In this document: positions 6,342-13,091 of the stretch, piece by piece | How positions within the stretch are numbered: position 1 is the stretch's first letter | Layout: every line of letters begins with the position of its first letter | Source of the DNA: Pseudomonadota bacterium | GTDB taxonomy: Bacteria; Myxococcota_A; Polyangia; Fen-1088 | Length of the DNA stretch: 14,953 nucleotides | Reading direction: 5' to 3' | NCBI GenBank assembly: GCA_017881285.1 | Contig: JADGRD010000023.1 | Span: forward strand, 1-14,953 | Made by a program: the position numbers and the translations under genes | Notes under the pieces: generated by a model | Seen by the model: the letters and a program-made list of their open reading frames with translations, nothing else | What the model was told of the DNA's origin: nothing | Database searches by the model: none

Positions 6342-8435
6342 CTAGTCTCTCGACGAATCTCGTTTCACGACGGCGGCGTCCATGGGCGGCGGCGGCGCTT
6401 CGAACATGCCCCCCTGATCCATGAAGATCACGGTGTCGAGGACGGGCTTGGCATCCTTGTTTCCGACGTCGAGGGCGCCGGCCTCGCTGGTGCCTGCGTC
6501 GCGGGCGGCGTCGCCGGTGCGACCGTCGGCGGTATCGGTGCGGACGTCGGCGCTAGCCTCGGGCGACGTATCGAGAGCGAGATCGGGGCCGAGATCGGGC
6601 GACAGGTCGGCGGGTGACTCGACGGGCGCGTCCAGGCGCGGCGGTGGCGCCTCGAACATGCCGCCCTGATCCGTGAACGCAGGCGTGTCCGCGACGGGTT
6701 TGGTGTCGGTGGCCTGCGTGCCGTCCGTGGCCCCGTCCTTAGGATTGGACTTGAGGCTGCTCTTCGAATCGCAGTTCATCAACCCGACCGCCAGGAACAC
6801 GGCGGCCGCGTGGCGCGGCAGGCGCTCGAGGAAACTGCGATCCACCGCGGGCGTGCGCCCCGAGCGTGCCAGACCCATCACGCCCAGCGAATGTTCCTGC
6901 ATGGCCTCGCGGAAGGCACAGGCCTGGCGCAGCAGGAAGTCGCAGCGGCTCTCCTCGCGCTCGCGCAGCTCGGCGTAGCGGGCGCGGAAGGCCGCGGATT
7001 CCGGGTCGGGGTGCGCTTCACACAGCGCGAAGATCTCTTCGATGGCCGCCACGGTGTCGCGATTGGCTTCCAGCTCGAAGGCGGCGAAGTCGGCGACCAG
7101 AGCGTCGACGTCGCGGCCGTCGTAGAAGTGTTGCAAGACGATCGCCTGGTGATCCAGGCGGACGATCTGACCGAGCAGATGATCCGGGGCAAAGCAGCGT
7201 CGGGAGAGCAGGGCCCAGGTGCTGCTCCAAACGTGCGGGATCAGTGGATCGGTGTACGCGTACTCGCGGGCCAGGTAGTTGCCGTAGGCGCGCGACTGGG
7301 CAAGCATGCGCTGTTCGAGCGGGGTGCCGGTGTAGATCTCCGCGCGGCAGAAACTGAGGGGGTGGCCGGCATGGGCGGTGACGAAGGCGAGATCCTCGCG
7401 CAGCGAGCGCAAGGTGGCCTCGGGGTGGAACATGATGATGGTGTACTGGGTGGAGATGCCGAGGTCCTCGCAGAGCGAGAGGGCTTGGTGCTCCTGCTCG
7501 ATGGTCTGGCGGCGCCCGATGGATGCCAGGCCCGCGCCGCTGCCCGATTCGATGCCCAGGAAGACGCGCAGAAGCCCCATCTCGCGCAGGCGCAGGAACA
7601 CCTGTCGGTCTGCGTCGGCGGGCCGGCACTTGAGTGCCAGGGCGACCCGGCGCAGGCGATGGCGTCGCATGGCCCGATCCAGGGCGTCGATGCGCTCCAG
7701 GTTCCGTTCCACCTGCGGCACCAGGAAGTTGTCGTCGTGGAAGATGAACTGGCGCACCCCGCGCTCGTGGTACAGAAAGGCCATTTCCTCGCCGATGTTC
7801 TCGGGGCTGCGCTGGCGGAACCGCTGTCCCGAGACCATCCGGTGCATGGTGGAAATGCAGCAGTAGTCGCAGGCGCTCAAACACCCGCGGCTGCCCATCA
7901 TGTACGCCGTGGGCACGCCGGCCATCAAGCGGGCAGGCCCCGAACGGTCGGGCCAGGGCAGGCTGTCGAGATCCGCGAGCGCTTCGCGCGGCGGGGTCTT
8001 CGCCAGCTTGCCCTGCGCGCGATAGACCAGACCCGGAATCTTGGCCAGTTCTTCCTCGGTCCAGGCGGGCCGCGAGGCGATCTCGGCGATGGTCCGCTCG
8101 CACTCGTGGACCGCGATGAGGTCCAGCTCGGGATGGCGGGCGAGCAGCTCGCTCGCGGCGCAGGAGGCGTAGTGACCGCCCGCAATGACGCGCTGACGAG
8201 GGTTCTCCTGCTTGAGGTCGCGGGCGAGGGCGAGAAACTCGGCGGCGCGGATCTGGTAGCACATAGAGAGGCCCACCAGGTCGGCCGCAGCCGCCGCGCC
8301 CAGCACCGCGGGCGCGTCCGCCGCCGTGTCGAAGGCGGCGATCTTGGGCTCGTGCCCGGCCGCGCGTAGCGACGACGCGAGATAGCGGAGAGAAAGGTTC
8401 TCTTCCAGATCCGGACCGACCAGCAGTACTCGCAT
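6342..8435 (-). CDS. B12-binding-type radical SAM protein with unusual lipoprotein-like C-terminal extension
   Basis: A 697-residue protein. The start at 8435 is set by AGGAGGA (8445-8439) just before ATG and by the N-terminus MRVLLVGPDLEENLSLRYL, typical of cobalamin-binding radical SAM enzymes; an in-frame ATG at 8480 has no such support. Residues 1-135 resemble the Rossmann-like B12-binding domain but show no DxHxxG cobalamin motif. Residues 175-380 are the radical SAM barrel: Cys185, Cys189 and Cys192 (CLSACDYC) should ligate the 4Fe-4S cluster that cleaves S-adenosylmethionine, and FHDDNF and FLGIESGS fit later barrel strands. Residues 380-515 are helical. The oddity follows: basic residues, a hydrophobic stretch (542-554, AAAVFLAVGLMN) and Cys555, like a lipoprotein signal, then about 140 Asp/Ala/Pro-rich residues with a duplicated motif ending APPP. 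Substrate unknown. It is monocistronic and divergent from 8654. Radical SAM assignment is firm; the tail's role is open. Confidence 0.9.
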   Translation of the reverse strand: MRVLLVGPDLEENLSLRYLASSLRAAGHEPKIAAFDTAADAPAVLGAAAAADLVGLSMCYQIRAAEFLALARDLKQENPRQRVIAGGHYASCAASELLARHPELDLIAVHECERTIAEIASRPAWTEEELAKIPGLVYRAQGKLAKTPPREALADLDSLPWPDRSGPARLMAGVPTAYMMGSRGCLSACDYCCISTMHRMVSGQRFRQRSPENIGEEMAFLYHERGVRQFIFHDDNFLVPQVERNLERIDALDRAMRRHRLRRVALALKCRPADADRQVFLRLREMGLLRVFLGIESGSGAGLASIGRRQTIEQEHQALSLCEDLGISTQYTIIMFHPEATLRSLREDLAFVTAHAGHPLSFCRAEIYTGTPLEQRMLAQSRAYGNYLAREYAYTDPLIPHVWSSTWALLSRRCFAPDHLLGQIVRLDHQAIVLQHFYDGRDVDALVADFAAFELEANRDTVAAIEEIFALCEAHPDPESAAFRARYAELREREESRCDFLLRQACAFREAMQEHSLGVMGLARSGRTPAVDRSFLERLPRHAAAVFLAVGLMNCDSKSSLKSNPKDGATDGTQATDTKPVADTPAFTDQGGMFEAPPPRLDAPVESPADLSPDLGPDLALDTSPEASADVRTDTADGRTGDAARDAGTSEAGALDVGNKDAKPVLDTVIFMDQGGMFEAPPPPMDAAVVKRDSSRD
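6369..6707 (-). repeat. Duplicated ~29-residue motif in the radical SAM protein tail
   Basis: Residues 577-605 (6707-6621) and 661-689 (6455-6369) share the pattern D-x-K-P-V-x-D-T-x-x-F-x-DQGGMFEAPPP-x-x-DA-x-V, with starts 84 residues apart. DQGGMFEAPPP is identical in both copies. The spacer is a lower-complexity Asp/Ala/Ser-rich stretch. The second copy ends only eight residues before the stop codon. Confidence 0.9.
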
Positions 8436-8451
8436 GTGTCCTCCTAGGGCA

Positions 8452-8478
8452 GGGACCATGGGTGGATCCCATCGTCCC
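8452..8478 (-). promoter_or_regulatory. 27-bp inverted repeat in the leader of the radical SAM gene
   Basis: On the plus strand GGGAC (8452-8456), one mismatched C, ATGGG (8458-8462), a 5-base centre, CCCAT (8468-8472), one mismatched C and GTCCC (8474-8478) form a symmetric palindrome: ten paired bases per arm around one central mismatch. It lies 16 bases upstream of the radical SAM start and 7 bases before its Shine-Dalgarno. In the mRNA it could fold as a hairpin affecting ribosome access; as DNA it could be an operator. CCATGGGTG (8456-8464) also recurs as CCATGGGCG (8477-8485), 21 bases away. Confidence 0.5.
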
Positions 8479-8653
8479 ATGGGCGTTCCTCGGTCAGCAA
8501 CCCGTGTGCCAGATCGCTCCGCGCCCGCGATCTTGGCCGATTGACTATTCTAATGATAGGCGGTTTCGGGCAGCGGCCGGGCGATCCTGCCGTGGCCAGG
8601 TCAGAAAACTGAGGCGCAAGGCGCCGTCAACGCTTCTACGCTAGTATTGCCGC

Positions 8654-9121
8654 ATGCGCCCCGCGCCGTTGCTGCTATCGCTGGTCGCCTTGCTGCTGGC
8701 GCCGGATTGTCGCTGCTCGCGGCTTTCGCCCGAGGAGCAGGCGCGCAAGGCCATCGATACCGTGGTCAAGGCGGTGAACCAGCGGGACCTCAAGCCGGTG
8801 GCGGCCTCCGTGTCGGACCAGTACACGGACCGGGAAGGCAACGACAAGGAGCACATCGTCTCGCTGGTGCGTGTGCAATTCCTCTTGCACCCGAACCTCT
8901 ACCTCGTGGCCAAGCTGTCCTCGCTGGAATGTCCCGAGGCGGTTCAGGCCCACGTGGTCATGTTCGCGGCCCTGGCCTCCGTGCCCGGTGGGGTCCTGCC
9001 CGACCTCAAGAACCTCTCCGCGGACGTGTACCGGTTCGACCTCACTCTGGCCGACGAGGACGGCACCTGGCGCGTGGTGCGGGCGGCCTGGTCCCCGGCC
9101 ACGGCAAGGGATTTATTGTAA
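8654..9121 (+). CDS. Small secreted or lipid-anchored protein, possibly NTF2-like
   Basis: A 155-residue protein of unknown function. Residues 1-18 are a hydrophobic export signal (LLLSLVALLLAP) followed by Cys19 and Cys21; the lipobox (LAPDC) is poor, so lipidation is uncertain. The mature part opens with a helix (SPEEQARKAIDTVVKAVNQRDLKPVAASVSD) and closes with strands containing DLTLADEDGTWRVVRAAW. Helix-then-sheet with a GTWRV-type final strand is the look of SnoaL/NTF2-like folds that often serve as small binding domains; this is by pattern only. The ATG at 8654 has no evident Shine-Dalgarno. The gene is divergent from the radical SAM gene (218-base gap) and ends directly at a strong hairpin, so it is probably monocistronic. 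Confidence 0.75.
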   Translation: MRPAPLLLSLVALLLAPDCRCSRLSPEEQARKAIDTVVKAVNQRDLKPVAASVSDQYTDREGNDKEHIVSLVRVQFLLHPNLYLVAKLSSLECPEAVQAHVVMFAALASVPGGVLPDLKNLSADVYRFDLTLADEDGTWRVVRAAWSPATARDLL

Positions 9122-9144
9122 TGGGAACCCTGAGCAGGTTCCCA
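9122..9144. terminator. 8-bp hairpin directly after the stop of the 8654 gene
   Basis: TGGGAACC (9122-9129) pairs perfectly with GGTTCCCA (9137-9144) around a 7-base loop, beginning at the base after the TAA of the upstream gene. No T-run follows on the plus strand. On the minus strand it is followed by TTACAATAAAT, so it may serve the leftward gene better. Confidence 0.5.
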
Positions 9145-9164
9145 AACCCTCCCACGATGGTCCG

Positions 9165-9183
9165 CGCCGAGCAAAGCTCGGCG
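9165..9183. terminator. Second GC-rich hairpin between convergent genes
   Basis: CGCCGAGC (9165-9172) pairs perfectly with GCTCGGCG (9176-9183) around an AAA loop, 12 bases past the leftward gene's stop. There is no T-run on either strand. Together with the hairpin at 9122-9144 it probably blocks read-through between the convergent units. Confidence 0.45.
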
Positions 9184-9195
9184 GCTCCCCACGTG

Positions 9196-9645
9196 CTATG
9201 GTGACGACTCGCCCTTCGTCTTGTGCGGGCGCAGGCCCTTGACGATGAGGCCCAAGCCTGCGGCGATGCAGGCGAGCATGATGAGGGTGTTCATGAGCGA
9301 GGTGCCCGTGAAGTAGATGTCGAGATTGATCAGGATGCCGGCGAGGATGAAGAGCAGACCGCCGACGGCGAGGAACCAGCCGAGCACGGACTTGCCGTTC
9401 ACGAACAGGATACCGATGCCGAAGAGAAGCGGGATGAGGCTGATGCCGAAGCTACGCCCGGCGCCGCCCAAGCCCATGAAGTTCCAGTACGACGAGTGCA
9501 CCTGCACGTGGGAAAACAGCAGGAAGAAGCCGATCGCCGCCACGAGGAGGCCGATGAAGAACTCGCCCACCCCACCGGGGGTGCCGCCCGCTCCCTCGAA
9601 ACGGCCACCTGATTTGCCGCCAAAGCTCGAGCCGCTGTCGCTCAT
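9196..9645 (-). CDS. Four-helix inner-membrane protein of unknown function
   Basis: A 149-residue protein starting MSDSGSSFGGKSGG, with a Gly/Ser-rich soluble N-terminus (1-27) and four hydrophobic segments (about 28-47, 66-82, 87-110 and 117-137), then a basic tail (RPHKTKG). No family or catalytic motif is recognised. The ATG at 9645-9643 is preferred over an in-frame ATG at 9708, because the latter would overlap the end of the methyltransferase gene and add a stretch of non-membrane-like residues. Neither has a Shine-Dalgarno. A TACAAT -10-like hexamer (9660-9655) lies nine bases upstream, so a leaderless transcript is possible. It sits 40 bases downstream of the methyltransferase on the same strand, so co-transcription is also possible. 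The short loops and small size resemble helper membrane proteins, but no function can be assigned. Confidence 0.75.
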   Translation of the reverse strand: MSDSGSSFGGKSGGRFEGAGGTPGGVGEFFIGLLVAAIGFFLLFSHVQVHSSYWNFMGLGGAGRSFGISLIPLLFGIGILFVNGKSVLGWFLAVGGLLFILAGILINLDIYFTGTSLMNTLIMLACIAAGLGLIVKGLRPHKTKGESSP

Positions 9646-9685
9646 GGTGGCGCCATTGTACACCGGCAACGGTGCCTGGTGAGAC

Positions 9686-10834
9686 TCACTCCACCCGGCC
9701 GAGCGCAAACTTCAGGTAGTCGCCCTCGGGGAACACGGGCAGGATGGGGTGATCCGGGCTGGCGCCGGTGTACGATTCGAGCACGAAGCGGCGCCCGGCC
9801 AGGTCGACGCCCGTCTTGACCATGGTCAGGAACTCACCGCGCGTGACGTGGCTCGAACAGGAAGCCGCGGCCAAGAGCCCGCCCCGGCTGACGACCTGAG
9901 CGGCCAGGCGGTGCAGGCGCAGATAGCTGCGCCGGGCGGCGGAGAGGCTGTTCTTCGAGGGGGCGAAGCTCGGCGGATCCGATACGACGATGTCCCAGAC
10001 CTGCCCGCGCGCGATCGCCTTTTCGAGAAAGGCGAAGACATCCTCGGCGTGAAAGCCGGCCTGTCCGAGCGCGAGCCCGTTGCGTTCGAAGTTGCGGCGG
10101 GCGGCCGCGATGGCCGGGCGGGCGATGTCCACGGTATCGGTGCGCGTGGCCCCGGCGCGCGCCGCGTGGAGGGAGAAACCCCCGGTGTAACCGAAGAGAT
10201 TGAGCAATGATTTCCCCGCGGCCCGCTGGGCGACCGTCTGGCGGTTCTCGCGCTGGTCGAGGAAGAGCCCGCCTTTTTGGCCACGCCCCACATCGACGAT
10301 GAAAAGCGCGCCGTTTTCTCGCACCTCGACCTCTTCGCCGCGGCCAGCGCGCGCCTCGCGGTCGATGACCTTGCGCACGGTCAGCTCGCCGGCGCTGGCT
10401 CGAATCAGCGCGGGCAGGTCACGGTAGAAGGCCCGGCTGCCCTCGCCGTCGTAGCGCACAGAGACCACGTCGGCATAGACATCCACGTGGATGCCGGGCA
10501 GCCGGTCCGCCTCGCCATGCACCCAGCGAAAGGCGTTGGTCATGGTCAGGTCGAGGTGCGCTCTGCGCGTAGCCAGGGCGGCCCGCAGGCGCTCTCGCAG
10601 CAGAGCGGCCCGGTCTGCCACCGGGGCCAGGGCGAGCACGCGCACGGCGATGGGCCCGGCATCGTCGTAGTAGCCGAACGCGATCTCGCGCCCGCGCCGA
10701 TCCGCGACGGTGACCAGCGCGCCGGCCGCCATCCCACGCGGCTCGGTGACGGCCTCGCGAAATACCCACGGGTGCCCCTGCCGCAGGGTGCGACTCAGAT
10801 CCTTCCGCAATGTCAAGACCAAGGGCCGGGGCAT
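9686..10834 (-). CDS. rlmI: RlmI-like 23S rRNA (cytosine-C5) methyltransferase
   Basis: Transfers a methyl group from S-adenosylmethionine to a cytosine of 23S rRNA (C1962 in the E. coli enzyme), acting on the ribosomal large subunit. The 382-residue protein is close to the usual ~396. Residues 4-70 are a PUA RNA-binding domain (LRKDLSRTLRQGHPWVF), and the middle shows a conserved KGGLFLDQREN (187-197). The Rossmann methyltransferase follows, with motif I LNLFGYTGGFSLHAA (211-225), an acidic SAM-contacting VDIA (235-238), motif IV SDPPSF (285-290), and ASCSS (324-328) with the candidate catalytic Cys326. The start is ATG 10834-10832 because MPRPLVLTLRKD matches the family N-terminus; the open frame continues to 10951 but adds unrelated residues. 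It is divergent from the GT39 gene and upstream of the membrane protein at 9645. Family is firm; exact target base is by homology. Confidence 0.88.
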   Translation of the reverse strand: MPRPLVLTLRKDLSRTLRQGHPWVFREAVTEPRGMAAGALVTVADRRGREIAFGYYDDAGPIAVRVLALAPVADRAALLRERLRAALATRRAHLDLTMTNAFRWVHGEADRLPGIHVDVYADVVSVRYDGEGSRAFYRDLPALIRASAGELTVRKVIDREARAGRGEEVEVRENGALFIVDVGRGQKGGLFLDQRENRQTVAQRAAGKSLLNLFGYTGGFSLHAARAGATRTDTVDIARPAIAAARRNFERNGLALGQAGFHAEDVFAFLEKAIARGQVWDIVVSDPPSFAPSKNSLSAARRSYLRLHRLAAQVVSRGGLLAAASCSSHVTRGEFLTMVKTGVDLAGRRFVLESYTGASPDHPILPVFPEGDYLKFALGRVE

Positions 10835-10930
10835 GTCCGGGTTGCATCCTACGCCTGCACGGACCACCGTGGTGCCGCCTTGGGCGCCTTCCTGTGATAA
10901 ATGTAGGCGTTCCCTCAAGAGGTCGTCCGC

Positions 10931-13000
10931 GTGACACAAACGGAAAACCAAACCACAAGCCCCGCGCCTCCCGGCGGGGCGAGCTTCTTCGATCGCCTGA
11001 GCGAGCGGCAGATGACCTTGCTCGTGATCGCCGTCGGCCTGCTACTCTACATCCCGCTCGCCGGCACCTACGGCCTGTGGGATCCCTGGGAAACGCACTA
11101 CTCCGAAGTCGCCCGCCAGATGACCAAGCGGGGCGATTTCATCAGCCTGTGGTGGCCGGGATCGCCGCGTGACGCGGACGTGTTCTGGTCCAAACCGGTG
11201 CTGACCTTCTGGATCATGAGCATCGGCATGCACATCGCGCGCATCGGCTTGCCCGGCAACGATCCCGGCGAGATGGCGCTGCTCTCCCGCACGGAGTGGG
11301 CCGTGCGCGTGCCGTTCTGTCTCTTCGGCGTGCTGGCCATGTGGGGCGTCTACATGGTCGTCGCTCGCTTCGTCTCCCGGCGCGCCGGCTTTCTCTCCGC
11401 GCTGGTCATGGCCACCTGCCCCATGTTCTCGCTCGTCGCTCGGCAGGCCATGACCGACATGGCCTTCGTCGGCCCCATGACCATGGCCCTGGCCCTGGGC
11501 GCCATCGCCCTGCTCGACGACAAGGACGAGGTCTTGCCTCGCCGTGGGCGTGGTTTCTGGAGCTATCCGCACCACCCGGCGTTCTTCACGACCGTGGGCG
11601 TGTTTCTGCTGCTCGTCCTACCCCAGCTCATCGTCGATTCGGTGCAGCTCAAGGTCAAGATGGCCTTCGGCGGTCGCGAGCTGATCATGTACGGCGCGGT
11701 CGCCATGATCCCGTACTACATCGGCTCCGTGGCCTTTCTGTGGTTCTGCATGCGGGCCCGTTACCGCGCCCCACTCTACCTCTACATCGCGGCCATGTTG
11801 TGCGGGGTGGCGGTCCTGGGCAAGGGACTGGCTGGTGCGGGCCTGCCCATCATCGTCTTCTGCGCCTACCTCCTCTTTACCTGGAACTGGAAGCGCCTAC
11901 GCCGCGCGCAGCTCTTGCCGGCGGTTGTGGTGTCGGCGCTGGTCATGGTCATCGTGGCCGTGCCCTGGTTCCACGCCATGGTCATCCGGCACGGATGGGC
12001 ATTCTGGAACGAGATGTTCGGAGACAACCACTGGCGCCGCATGATGCTTGGCCGCCATGGCGATCGCGGCAGTTTCGAATACTTCCTGCGCGAGCTGGGC
12101 TACGGCATGCTGCCCTGGGTGGCGCTGGCGCCGGCGGCGCTGGCCGACATGGTGATGCGCAAGGTGGACGATGCGCGCAAGCAGTCGATCTATTGGCTGG
12201 GCGGGATCTGGTTCGTGGCCGGCTACGCCCTGGTCTCGCTGTCCATGACCAAGTTCCATCACTACGTCCTACCCGCCATCCCGGGGCTGGCCATCGTCAT
12301 CGGCTGCTTCCTCGACGACTTGCTCTTGCGCAAGGACGCTCGGCGCGCCTGGCTGGCCGCTCTCGTCGGCGTGCCCTTGCTCGGCGTGATCTTCGCGGAC
12401 CTGGTCGCGGCCCGCAATTCCGCGCAGAAGTTCCTGTGGCTCTTCAGCTACGACTACGTGCACAGCCCGACCGGCCGGCCCTGGCCGAACCAACTCGATT
12501 TTCGCACCGGGCTCACGGTGATCGTCATTCTCATCGGCCTGGCCACGCTGGCCATGGCCTGGAAGAAGGTCCTGCGCTACGGGGTTGTGGCCTTGTGCCT
12601 GACGTCGGTTCTGCTCACCTACTACCTGCTCGACGTGTTCATGCGCGACGTGGCGCCCTACTGGTCGCAGAAGGAAACCCTGGCCGAGTACTACCGGCAC
12701 CGCAAGTCGCCCGACGAGAAGCTGCTCGCCTACACCATGTACTGGCGGGGCGAGACGTTCTATTCGGAGAACGAGATCTACGAGGGCCCCAAGGAAGAGC
12801 GCACCGTGTTCGACCAGGACGGCGCCGACGAGCAGATGAAGGACTGGATCGCCAATCACCGCGGCCGTCGCGTCTTCATCCTTTACGAGCGCGGCCGCCA
12901 GAGCCACGTGCAGCAGCTCTTGCCCGAGGAGAAGCGCTCGAGCTTCAAGGTCCTCTACGAGAAGAACAACAAGTTCTCGCTCGCCGAAGCGCAGATCTAG
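10931..13000 (+). CDS. GT39/ArnT-like integral membrane glycosyltransferase
   Basis: Predicted to transfer a sugar from a polyprenyl-phosphate donor to an envelope lipid, glycan or protein at the periplasmic face of the inner membrane. The 689-residue protein has about 13 hydrophobic helices in residues 28-565. The first periplasmic loop carries GLWDPWETHYSEVARQM (48-64), aligning with the acidic catalytic loop of PMT/ArnT-type enzymes (usually DEPRYAE); here Asp51 and Glu54 are split by two residues. Other family signatures are FWSKPVLTFW (85-94), an ARQAMTDMAF segment before the next helices, and KFHHYVLPAIPGLA. Residues from about 570 form a soluble C-terminal domain. The start is GTG at 10931, eight bases after AAGAGG (10917-10922). 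It is divergent from rlmI and probably monocistronic. The surface role matches the neighbouring jelly-roll lipoproteins, but donor and acceptor are unknown. Confidence 0.88.
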   Translation: MTQTENQTTSPAPPGGASFFDRLSERQMTLLVIAVGLLLYIPLAGTYGLWDPWETHYSEVARQMTKRGDFISLWWPGSPRDADVFWSKPVLTFWIMSIGMHIARIGLPGNDPGEMALLSRTEWAVRVPFCLFGVLAMWGVYMVVARFVSRRAGFLSALVMATCPMFSLVARQAMTDMAFVGPMTMALALGAIALLDDKDEVLPRRGRGFWSYPHHPAFFTTVGVFLLLVLPQLIVDSVQLKVKMAFGGRELIMYGAVAMIPYYIGSVAFLWFCMRARYRAPLYLYIAAMLCGVAVLGKGLAGAGLPIIVFCAYLLFTWNWKRLRRAQLLPAVVVSALVMVIVAVPWFHAMVIRHGWAFWNEMFGDNHWRRMMLGRHGDRGSFEYFLRELGYGMLPWVALAPAALADMVMRKVDDARKQSIYWLGGIWFVAGYALVSLSMTKFHHYVLPAIPGLAIVIGCFLDDLLLRKDARRAWLAALVGVPLLGVIFADLVAARNSAQKFLWLFSYDYVHSPTGRPWPNQLDFRTGLTVIVILIGLATLAMAWKKVLRYGVVALCLTSVLLTYYLLDVFMRDVAPYWSQKETLAEYYRHRKSPDEKLLAYTMYWRGETFYSENEIYEGPKEERTVFDQDGADEQMKDWIANHRGRRVFILYERGRQSHVQQLLPEEKRSSFKVLYEKNNKFSLAEAQI

Positions 13001-13091
13001 TCCCACCAGAAGTAGAGCGTCCCTTTGTCCGGCAGCTCGTGCGCCAGCTTTTCGACGGAGCCGATGCCCTGATCCACGATGTCCGGCCGTC

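Noticed and set aside
6810..8369. 519-residue plus-strand open frame opposite the radical SAM gene
   Set aside because: Antisense shadow: the minus strand carries the CxxxCxxC motif and a Shine-Dalgarno-supported start, while this frame shows no recognisable domain.
6342..8435. A frameshift between enzyme and tail of the radical SAM protein
   Set aside because: The frame is continuous, codon bias stays uniform across the junction and the hydrophobic segment is coherent, so no frameshift is evident from the sequence alone.
8541..8556. TTGACT near TAATGA as a promoter for the 8654 gene
   Set aside because: The hexamers are only four bases apart and no -10 box lies at 16-18 bases.
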